A stretch of DNA of 64,000 bases from Stenocarpella maydis (taxonomy: Eukaryota > Ascomycota > Sordariomycetes > Diaporthales > Diaporthaceae): positions 62,001 through 126,000 of the forward strand of contig NQMI01000052.1 of the NCBI GenBank assembly GCA_002270565.1, given 5' to 3'. The stretch's first letter is position 1, and each line of letters starts with the position of its first letter. Positions 13,047 to 23,213 of this stretch are shown in pieces. A model generated the notes under the pieces. It did not search any database and was not told the DNA's origin. It saw nothing but the letters and a program-made list of their open reading frames with translations. The translations under genes were made by a program, and so were the position numbers.

Positions 13047-16000
13047 TGACAGCGAAATGACTCTTCCCTGACACCTCTTGGTACTTCAATGCCCTTCTAA
13101 TCGTCGTAGAATGGCGTGACTGTCTGGAATGCTAGTCATACCAGCCGAAAGCATTTGGCCTGGGCTCCTCTTACGTGGGACAATCTAAGAGTTCACAAAG
13201 TCACTCAAAAGCACATAATGACTTGAAAGAGCTGGAACAATGACAAAGGCTCTGTCAGGCACCTTTGTACTCCCAAATCATCATTGATCTGCTGCTGAAA
13301 CGGCTAGCTGCTCGGGTAAATACTGATTCTGATGCTCTGTGAGTCGCTTCTCTCGGCTAACGACAAACCATCCTGGTGCTTCCAGTTGCAAGTACCGGAT
13401 CCATCCGCCCGTCTGAATCGTTCTATAATTCGTGCTCATTTGGAAAATATCGAAATCACTCAGTTCTTGTCGCCTTTCGGGGCTCAGCCCCAATAACCAA
13501 ACATCAAGGGAATGGTGCGAGTACCGACTTTGATGGTGGATGCAGGGAGATAAGCACCACCTTTACGAACCCTGTCCTTTCTGAGGATCCACTGGCCCAC
13601 TTTTTCAGTTTGACCTTCTAACTAGCACTCCCATCCCACCCAGCATTCCAACAGACGCTAATAAACGGGTCGTTGAATCCTGTCTCCTCATTTGTTTCTG
13701 GACTCCGCATACTTCATTATGGGAATTGGCCAGAATATCGCGGCTGCCGTCGCCGGAACGTATCTTTATTTTGCGCGTTAGATATCTGCAACACACCGTG
13801 GAGCAAGCTCGAAACTGGGCGTATTGGACTCTGGACTCACATCGGCAGGCCTCGTCCGGCATTTCGAATCAAGCTCATCCAGTCCGCAGGTGCTCGGACT
13901 TCCCGCCGTTGTCTGGCAAGCTTGCGGAGCCCCTGTGATGCGTACTGGTAGAATGACTGGTTTGATGTTGCAGATGAGGCGCCGCGGGAGATGGAAGGAG
14001 CAGAGCGAGCAGCTTGAACCACAACACGTCGAGTTGGTTGCCAGACTTGGGAGTTCATCTTTGCAGTATTGCTGGTTTTCGTACAAATTTGTAAGAGATG
14101 TAGATGAGGTGGTCGAGTTTCTTTGGTTGTTTGTGTTTCTGATCTATGATTGATTATTGTCGCTCAAGCTGCAAATAGTTGTCGAACATGGCTGGGAGGA
14201 GCAGTATATGTACTTCGGCATCGATTCAATTGGGGCTGGCCTGTTATCAGCCGAAGGGGCTGTGGTTGAAACCATCGCAGCGGTCCTTTCGGGAACGAAA
14301 ACCGTTCGAACCAAACGTTTTGTTAGACCATCAGTCGACCGGGCTAGAAGCTTGTATGATCATATTTGGAAAGACTATTACCGTGTTGCGATGGTCATAC
14401 GATGAGATCCACCTGTTTCGTGCAGCACAGCGCATATGTAGCACAGACCTTCGAGACACCTCTGTGGGCCTGGCATGATCTCATTCCCGCAAACCTTGAG
14501 AGCGCCATGTTGGTTATCGCCGAGTATAACGGCAGGAAAACATCCGATTTGATGGCGGGGACTGGCCTGAAGAGATCTAGATCTACGGAACAGACGGAAG
14601 CCTGCGTTGATCCCAGAGTGAACTTGAAGTCCGGGATCGAGCATGATCCCGCATTCAAGGTAGCAGCCATGTGCGCACTGCAATACTGCAGCTGCATTAT
14701 CGTGCTAAGCGTATGCGCCTGCATCAAAGTCGACCGATGAGTGCTTGCGCTCCCCACATTTCGTGCATCCGTTGATTTCCCGAGCATATTTGCCACACTC
14801 AGGCACCTCAACTCGCCCGGATGTGCACTGCGTGACGGGAACGTCGGGTCACTTCCGGCACGTTGCTGCGTAGACCGGTCGCACATTGACATGAACTGAA
14901 CTGCTGGTATGAAGAAGCACAAGCTGTGCAAACAGCTCGGAATTCGCCCCCTTCCATGCCCATCGCTGGGCACCGAAGCGCTCAGAGATGGGCTCACCTG
15001 GGCAGCCTGACCAGTCATTCTATTGTGGTACGAGGCTAGACTGGTCAAGGCCCGCAAGAAGACATTGAAACATCTACAGCAGTCGTGTCTGCACCATGTG
15101 CATGGCGCAATACGCAAACTCACGGAATTTGTCAAATAGGCCAGGTTTGACGTATTGGAATCGCTGGCCCCTGCCCTAGATTGGCAGCATCATTTGTGAT
15201 ATGCGAAGAGGACATAAATGTTAACATCCTGCAGCGAATACTGCACATGCGCTATTCTCAAATTGGAACTTGCCACTATTTTTGTCGAACTGGTCGAAAT
15301 TGTCACTGTGTGACATTGCTTTGGGTGCAACTTACGCTCTGGCCCGAAAGCAGATTGGAATTTATTTGGGGGTTGAGAAAGTGCGACTCACCTCTGTGAA
15401 TGAGTCTTGTAATGAACCAAAGCTTTGTAACTCAACCACTTCTGATTTATAAGATAATTGTATAGAATCTCATTCTAGGTCAAACTGAGATGATCATGAA
15501 CGGCTTTTAGACATTGGTCTCGTGGTATAGCGATATGATTACTCTATGTTGAGCCTGCATAACCCCGTAGGCTGTCTCACGGGATAGTGTAAGCTCAAGG
15601 GCCACTAAAGGACTCAGAATCATTGGCTCACGCTCGTTCGATATACCCAATTTGAGTCTCGCGATGTTGGAAAGTACAGTGGGGACACAATTGATGGTAT
15701 GACTTTGGCGAACCCTTGTCGTGCTCAAACTGTCTCAAGAGAGGATACCTTACCACCTATGGGTAGCATTGCCATTAGAAGTGGATGTACCACGGATCCA
15801 GAATTGAGTACATATCCAAAATCGCGTTGACGAGTGGAATCTGCTCTGCGCTTTTGACGAGGACATTTTACCAGCATAGGAACTTAGATCCAAAGCGGGT
15901 TGAGCAATTGCGCGATATGAAACCTGGAGAATTTTCTATTTTTGTCACTGCGGCTATCAGGAGTCTTTTAAGGTCCTTGAAAGTTTTGATATGACGAGTC

Positions 16001-16925
16001 TGAATTCCGAACAGCTAGGAAGCTTGGACATGGTCGAGTTCTATCATAATCATGAGTCGGTGTATTCGTCCACCTATGTTTACTCGCCGTAGAGCAGTCC
16101 GCGAAATGTTTCGAATACGCATCTACGAGGTTTATTCCCTTTCTGGTGACACGTCTGGTTTTAACAACCTTCATCACACACCTTTTTTACTAAGGTGTAT
16201 GCAAGCTCTTCGACGCCGAACTTAGAATAGAACAATGTCCTCAGACGTCACATATTCTGAGAGCCTTGTCAATATCGAGCCACAGATCTCGAGCACCTAC
16301 TTACAGAACCGACTGGGTGGAGACCTGTAACGAGTGAATGCATATGGATTAGATTCAAATGTTAGGTACATGAATGCCTGCAGGCCCTCAACCTGCCAAG
16401 AATTCATGAATTTGCCACGATTTCATTGAGGCCACCTGACAATCTTCCTTGGAACTCGGATTGCCTTGAAAAGTGACCAGGTTATTATTCAGGCTCTTTC
16501 CTCTGGTGCGCCTGACGTCGATGGCGCGCGACGCGCCCATTCCCACATGACATAGCAGCTGAAGCGCCTCAGCGACTCAACAGGCTGGACAAAACGGCCC
16601 TTGCGTACTTGACTAAATATGGGGATTGGTATTATCGAAAGAAAGACTTGGTTTGGAACGCAGGCTCAGGGAAATCCTGTTATTTAAGATCACCTATAGA
16701 AGAATACATTATGCTAACCCAATACCGGCATCATCTACTTGGGAACAGGTCGCAGGCAGCTGACTGCATATGCTAGTCCGCCAAAATTCGTGAATATTTT
16801 CTTTGACAACCCACTTGGCATCTTATGATTCCTCTGCGGCTTGTCTCAGAATCTGTGGTGACTCTTCGTTGCTGTGTGCTCTCGACTCAGAACTCAAGCA
16901 TCTATATTCACAACTCGCTGGAATC

Positions 16926-17957
16926 ATGCATTCGACCTTGGTCTCCGGGTGGACTCTGACCAACCTTGTAAGCTACCCTAGGGTAATTTTTTAGGCATAC
17001 TTGTTGGCCGACACTGGCAACGGCCAGTGTCCTTTGACAACAACCTACACGGCACCAGAATCATGCTCAACAGACTTTGTGTATATTCAAATTGGATAGA
17101 GATCCTCTTTTGGTGACACAAACACCACTTCAGTACTCCCCATAGGGATCCCATGCGACCAGGTCGAGTGGGACATAGGAAGCTGCCTTTCCTCGGGCGC
17201 GAAGCTCGACGAGGCCTACAGTTCGCTAGATACAAGCTTGGCAGACATTGGAACCAACGCTCGACTACTACTCCCCGGGCCTGGTGTGTCAGTCCGGTTG
17301 GGCCACAGTCGGCGTTGCATCTAAGACCGAGGGGGGCTCCATCACACGCTCCGGCCCAGGTTTCGCCAAGCCCACTGGTGTTGACGAGGATCTTACCTAT
17401 GTCCAGAACGTGGGCCCCAACGCCCTCTTGGCTGCGATGGACGAGGGTGATACGGCTGTGCTATATTGCCCTAGGTACGCCTCAGCCTTTGCGGCCTGAT
17501 CTTCTCCATGTGCTCTTTGCTGACGAGATTCCGGTAGTAGCTCTTTCGATGCGAATCCATTTCGAGGGTGCACTTCGCTCGTGCCAACTTATAGCATACC
17601 CCCCGAGTATTGCATAAGACGTTTGGACGACGAAGCTGGCGCTGATTGAGTCGACACTACTCTCAGCATTTGGGGGACGACCGTGACAGGGTCAACATTG
17701 TTATTCACCGGGACCGGCACAATCACGACCAAGACTAGGACGCTCGAAAACCTAGTGAAGGACTACGTTGATGTCTCCACCGTAGCGATGAAGTATCTGG
17801 TTAGTGGTGTTACGGAAACCGCAGCGCCTACAGGTACATCTTCTGCGACTTCGTCTTCCACGCCGTCTCCGTCCTCTGCTGCTTCGGCCAACGCAAGGAG
17901 ACCGTAGCTGGCGTCTTTGCGCTCATAGCTTTTGCTTTGACTATTGGTTTCACGTAA
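16926..17957 (+). pseudogene. broken secreted, C-terminally membrane-anchored protein
   Basis: Pieces of one protein appear in order but in different frames. They start with MHSTLVSGWTLTNL, then AYLLADTGNGQCPLTTTY with CSTDFVYIQIG, an in-frame TAG (17097-17099), and LPIGIPCDQVEWDIGSCL. A frame change near 17253 leads to DYYSPGLVCQSGWATVGVA and, further on, GPNALLAAMDEGDTAV. More shifts and stops follow at 17470-17610. A Ser/Thr-rich stalk (17683-17895) and, after another shift, a hydrophobic tail (AGVFALIAFALTIGF) end at TAA 17955-17957. The layout (exported Cys-bearing domain, Ser/Thr stalk, terminal TM) matches a common class of uncharacterised fungal surface proteins. Joining the first two pieces would need a 27-nt intron, which is too short to splice. 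I read this as a pseudogene, not a spliced gene. Confidence 0.6.
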
Positions 17958-18285
17958 GGCTTCATGTTGCTAATGGCTTTATGGACTTGTTGCTTTGACT
18001 ATTTGTACATTCCTGCAACAGCGCGAGGCTTCCCAGCCAAGTCACGGATAGTTTAGTATCCTCATCCGTATATACCGATACAATAAACATACCTGTAGGA
18101 TTTTGTGGAATCTGAGGCTCATGATGATCAACAATATGCATGGCATTTTCCAGCCACTCAGACGGTAAAACGCCCTAACATGCCAAGTATGGCCCGATAT
18201 ACCCCTGGAAACTGAGGCAGTAACTGGCAACAATGCAGCAACCTTGATGCACCATGCCCCCTCTTAGACTTATGACTTCTCAGAT

Positions 18286-19654
18286 TTATCCCCCTTCCAT
18301 TGTCCTGGTGGTCGTGGTTTTGACTCGAATACCGGGGTTGATTGGGACTAGGCTGTGGTGTGAGGAAGCTCTGCTATCCATTCCCAATGTGATATGCCCT
18401 CCCGTGAACTCAACAGTGGGCAGATAATGCGAGAAGATTCTGGCACCGGCGGGAGGGTGCCCAACCCCTATCCTGGTCTTCACTCTGCCCCTAATTTTGT
18501 CGCCGAGCTCCAGCTCAGTCCCATCCACGCCGCGCTCGTCTCTTCGTGCCTTGGGTAGGAGCTGAGAAACGAAACCCCGAGGCCTGTCAACACTTTTTCT
18601 CGCGGCACAATTTAACTCTCCACTACCCCCGGGCATCCCCAGGGGTTCTCACTTCCTCCCTTCAGGGGACTATTCTCCAGACGACTCGGCACTGGCCTTC
18701 TTCACGCCCGACGAGAAGACCCTGGGCCCCGCCCTCACCAGGTACAGCCGGATCGCGGGCAGGCTGGCGGCGATGGTGCTGACCGCGATCTCGAGGCCGG
18801 ACCAGAAGCTCGTGTCGAAGTAATCCCATGTCGGGTTCGTGCTGCGGGCGAACGAGATGAGGTGCTGCAGGCGGATGCAGCTCGTGACGAGGATGATGAT
18901 CCCCAGGCTGAACATAACCACAATGGCAGCCTTGCGGCTCCAGCTGGTGTTGAGAAGTAGGATGAGCGGCAGTGGCAGCACGAGGGTGCCGAGGTCCTGC
19001 GCGGTGCTGCAGGCCGCGGCGGCATATACCAGCGAGTTGATGTCGAGGCAGCGGTAGTCGCCAGGGTAGTCACCCTTCCAGGACCGCCAGATGGCGTCGA
19101 CTGGTAGGCACTGAAATATCTGGAGCTGGATGAACAGGAGAGATGAGACGACCACACAGGCCATCACTACCCAGCAGCATATGCGGAACCTCTTGTTCGG
19201 AAGTATGCGCAGGAAGAAGAACAAGAAGGAAACCTTTGTCAAGCCTAGAAGTGCCAAGTAGAAGCTTTCGCCTACGTAAATGAACTGGGCGACCGTTCAG
19301 TAGTTATACCACGATGCGCACAGTAGGAAGCTTCACCGCCAATGCCAGTAAAGGGGTGTATCCTCACCTGCAGCCCAAGGGTCAAGTCTTCCTGCGGGAC
19401 ATACCAAGTATCGACGCCGAACGCGAGGAAGCTGCTGTAATCCCAATGACTTGGAAGGGCACCAACAGCACGGCGACTGCTAGCATGACCCAGTCATCGA
19501 TATCGAACTTGGAATTGAGGTGCCAACGCGAGTAGAGGCGGATTATGTCGGCGAAGAAGGCCAGCGCGGAGAGTATGACCACGACGATTAGGATCAATGT
19601 TCCTCTTCGATCGTCTAGTCGTGTTACAAATTTCGGCGTTGGTGCGCGCGACGA
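18286..19654 (-). pseudogene. fungal rhodopsin-family (PTH11-like) 7-TM protein, probably inactivated
   Basis: Seven hydrophobic segments can be followed: TLILIVVVILSALAFF and WVMLAVAVLL (19.4-19.6 kb), then five in 18670-19284 beginning FIYVGESFYLALLGL. Family landmarks include FVTRLDDRRGTL, FDIDDW, YVPQEDLTLGLQ and IQLQIFQCLPVDAIW. A normal intron (19285-19367, 83 bp) joins GLQ to FIYVGE. Three faults are visible. The N-terminus has no ATG and is cut by TAG at 19655-19657. A single-base loss near 19438 shifts the frame between QVIGI and SSFLAFGVDTW. In-frame TAG (18670-18672) and TGA (18649-18651) precede a continuing tail containing GDKIRG and IRVKTTTTRTME. The family senses extracellular cues at the plasma membrane. 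A missed first exon or a sequencing error could explain one fault, but not all. Confidence 0.7.
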
Positions 19655-19659
19655 CTAGG

Positions 19660-21125
19660 ACACATGGTTCGACAGCTCAACAAGCTCTCTTGACTTGATT
19701 CTCGCCACCTCCCTCCGTCCCAGACCATCCCGGGTACCGCAATTAACGTGTCTGTGGTATTCCAAGAAGAAATGACGCAGACCTCAGTTGTGCTTATGAA
19801 CTACTCATCGGTACAGGTGCATGTGACGTTGGTCATTGCGCAGTCTGATTGAGATATCGTGTTTATCACGCAGGTAATCTGGAGCCAAAGGCATACTATG
19901 TTAGTGGACACCCAACATCCAGCCTTTTTCTCGCCCTAAGAATGAGTCAACGGCTTACACCACATTGCGGCATGCTTTGCAAGAATTGCAAAGCATTCGT
20001 TTCATTGGCTGGCTGCCAGAAGCTGAGCGCAGAAAGCGTAAAGATCAAGGAAGTGATCTTGAGGTCCATCTTAAAAATCGATTCGGAGGCCTCGTCGAAC
20101 GACACGGCGGCAGTACAGAGTGTTTGACACGGGAGATCGAGAAGACGACGCTCGGTTATTAAAGCCCATCCATGGCTTCAGAGACTCTTTGATGTGTATC
20201 GCGCTTCTGGCCATTGGATACCTAAGTAGGAATGGCTCCTGACAGGCTAGGAGTATTCGTGCAGAAACATTTTGAGAGCCGGGTCAAAAGGATGAAGTGG
20301 CGGCTGCCGGAGGCGATGCAGCATTTTAATTCAGCGCAGGCAGCACATATCACACACACTGCTTGTGGCGTCACACTCGAGTGAGCACCATGCTAAATCG
20401 AGACCGTTGCTGTGATTTGGATTCATGCCGTGCCACCTGATTCAACGAGATCTTCCGAGGCAACATGTCGCATTGGGAGCTGATCTTTGCCAATTCACAT
20501 CCTGTTCGCTAGGGGGTTGGCTAATCCTTTCTGCAGTCTGCTCCCTCAGAAAAATATAGACTTGGGCCCAGGGGGTGGTCTTAAAAGCTGTCTCCGGCGC
20601 CAACCTGCCATGCTGTGCGACGCATCAATCTTGGTGTAGCGATTCCTAAAGTGTTGGCTGATCGACCAAAAAGGTTCTGACAAGGCTCAGCTCTTCCACT
20701 GCTGTTTCTCACACTTGATCTGGCAGTGCGAGCCGCCTCCCCCGAGATGGCACAGCATATTTGCGAGACCATGCGAGGCAAACTCCTTACATTGCTCTTG
20801 TGGGCGAGGCCCTGGTGTTTCTGCCCAACGCATGAAGGTTCCGTTGCATAGCAGCTCGTATTGACTGTACACACAGAGGTCACGTATAACAACAGCAGCT
20901 AGTAACCAGTGCTTGGAGGTTCTGGGAGAAAAGGACAGCCTTTGGATGTGTGCGCGCGATTCGGCACTGCAAGACTGGGATAAATAACACAGCGAAATTG
21001 CACCTGTCAATGTCTTTACTGTGCCTCGGGGGTAAAAGAAGGCTAGGTTGCCGGTCAGACATCGCACACCAATGTAGGGGCGCTCGAGGTAATCCAATAC
21101 AAATATTATTTGGACCATCTATAAC
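19660..21125. other. intergenic, no gene seen
   Basis: About 1.5 kb. Short frames at 19.85-20.16 kb overlap each other in two phases and neither shows a recognisable domain. Confidence 0.45.
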
Positions 21126-22489
21126 CTAAGTGGGCAAGACCACATTTGGTTCCTGCGCAAAGTACTCGGGCAAGTAGGCAGCCCCGTCAAAAGCCTCTCC
21201 AGAACCGTCATAAGGGCTCAGGTCGCCCTCGTGCAACCGCCACTTCTTATGCACCTGCTCTAGCACCGGCAGCCCGCCCGCACCCACGAGCTTCAGGTTC
21301 GGCGGCGGTATGGGCTTGCGCTTCGTGGGGTCTGTGTTGAAGGCGCCGGGATACGACACGCTGTTGTTGACACCGGCAAAGTTGTCCGGGTCGCCCGGAT
21401 TCTGGTAGCCCGTGGAGGTGGCGACATGCTTGAACACGTTTGCCCCGACGTCGTAGCGCCCCAGGCAGGGAAGCTCCCAGTTGTTCTGCAGTGTTGCTAG
21501 GATGGAATAGTGTGTGTAGTAGGTGTCGTCCTCGGAGCCCTTCAGCGCGCTGGGAACCGCGTTTCCGAGCAGCAGAGTGCTGATCTTGTTGGGGATCTCG
21601 TACGACTCGCTCTCGTCGTAGGTGAGCATGATGAGGGTGCGCTCCTTAAAGATTCCGTCGGCGAGGAGCGGCTCGATGAAGTGGTGAGCCCACGAGGTCG
21701 CGTATTCGAGGGTGGTGTTGTGCCCGTCGTTCATCATATTGGGCGATATAAAGACAAATTGTGGTACCTCGTTGGCTGTGAGGTCTCGCTTGAAGTCGTC
21801 GAAGGAGCCGATGGACCAGAGTCGGGTCCCGTTATTGGCTATATTATCAAAGGAGACGAAGGGACTGGAAATCAAATTGGGAGGTCAGTCTATCCGCTGT
21901 CACCAGAGTAGAGGAATGAGGGTTGTCAGGGCACCTTGGCAGAAACGTACTTGTGCTTCCTAACATAATCCCATGTTCCGTTGCCAGTGCTCCCCTCGCT
22001 CGCCAGGCCCATGAAGCCCGGCCCTGGGATATCTTCGAAGTAGCCCCCCCAGGTGATTTTCTTTGTTTCTAGCAAGTCCACTACAGACGAGACATTCTCA
22101 GGTATGCGCACGTGGTCGTCGTGGTTCATGCCGAAGTAGTCGCCCCCGATAGCTGCGATATAGTTCGGCTGTGATGGATGGGTCTCGGCGTAGAACTTGG
22201 TGAGGGCGATGCCCTCTCTTTTCAGGTCGGCGAAGTGGTCGTCTTTCATGACCTTGTCGAAATCCTGGATTTTCCAGAGCTGTCAGCAACGCGGCCACGG
22301 TCCCGTTGTCTTGGGCAAGATACATGGGATGGGCGCTGAGGAAAGACGCACCTGGTTCTCCAGCCATATTGTGATGAAGCGGTCAAAGGACCGCCCACTG
22401 TCGACAATCTTGAATTTCTCGCCTGTTCCCAGTGCCAGCGCTGGCGCCAGGCCTGCCAAGCCGACGAGTAAGCTGTATGCGGATGGCAT
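21126..22489 (-). CDS. secreted phosphoesterase, acid phosphatase type (PF04185 family)
   Basis: Three exons, complement(join(21126..21864,21951..22264,22352..22489)), give 396 residues. Introns are 87 bp (22265-22351, GTGCGT donor) and 86 bp (21865-21950, GTACGT donor); splicing restores WLENQDFDKVM and YVRKHNPFVSFDNIANNG. The N-terminus MPSAYSLLVGLAGLAPALA is a signal peptide; an ATG 24 bp upstream (22513) is possible but gives a poorer leader. Family motifs present: LENQDFDK (about 44-50), THPSQPNYIAAIGGDYFG (from about residue 74) and TYDESESY (near 228), which contribute metal ligands in this superfamily. Fungal members are secreted acid phosphatases or phospholipase-C-like enzymes; acid phosphatase fits the length and sequence best. 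No phosphate-response site was identified. Confidence 0.9.
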
Positions 22490-23213
22490 CTTCGCGGCGT
22501 GCTGTTGTGGCATCGCTGGTGGAGGAGCGTGAGCCAAGGTGGCCGTTCGAGATGAAGCCTCCCTCGCTGCAGCAGTGAGCGTCCCTGTGTTTCATCCGTG
22601 CCCCGCCTACAGGGCCTTGCCTCGACAGCTCCGGAACAGTAACATTAAAGGGAGTCTGCCAGGGTCGACTCGGTTGTATTCCGTGCGGAGTCCAGCGAGA
22701 CCCTCAATTACACGGGAAATATCATATGTTCTCCCAAGAGGCGCCACAATGAAGTCACCCTGTTGCTTTGCTTCCTTGCCTTTTGCTGGTGGTCCGTCCC
22801 ACTTCGGGCAGACCCACCACCAAATACACTATGTATGCACACGCAGTACCCCGGATTGCCCAGACGGCACCCCGCAGCTCCTGACAATTCCGTGTCTAGT
22901 GCTTTTGCATTCTAACAGCACTGTGATATTATCCTGGGATCTGATGCCATCCTCCACTGTTAGCAAGAAAGAAGCATGCTTTCCAAGAATACGAAACGTT
23001 CATATGTGTATCTGCTTTTGGATTGCTCATGCCACAGAGAGGCTGGCCTGAGCCAAAATCATATACTACAGAGAGGAGGGTATCAGGACAATTGCGCTCG
23101 GCTTATATACTCGACGCCCCTCTTCTGCCTGCCTCCATTACTTTTTTATCCACCCATTAATTCATGGTCAGAAGCGGGAGCCCCGCGGCTTACACGACAC
23201 AAGAGCTGCCCGT
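22490..23213. other. intergenic between phosphatase and transcription factor
   Basis: Promoter of the phosphatase and 3' flank of the Zn2Cys6 gene, both on the minus strand. No other gene seen. Confidence 0.5.

Larger units (their letters stand above)
12373..16925. other. gene-poor decay zone
   Basis: About 4.5 kb with no gene I can support. The 12.6-13.05 kb part is AT-rich and holds a diverged repeat pair (separate entries). A minus-strand frame of about 65 codons, rich in Lys and Arg, lies between the repeats near 12740-12930 and may be debris of an element. Scattered protein-like frames at 13.8-16.0 kb lack consistent starts or splice sites. Confidence 0.45.

Noticed and set aside
14157..14740. 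Two overlapping plus-strand frames with protein-like composition
   Set aside because: The first starts at TTG, the second is out of phase with it, no splice junction joins them sensibly and no family is recognised; possibly pseudogene debris.
14395..15135. 246-codon minus-strand frame
   Set aside because: Low-information composition, overlaps the plus-strand frames and shows no domain.
16968..16994. Possible 27-bp intron in the surface-protein relic
   Set aside because: Too short for the fungal spliceosome; better explained as a broken gene.
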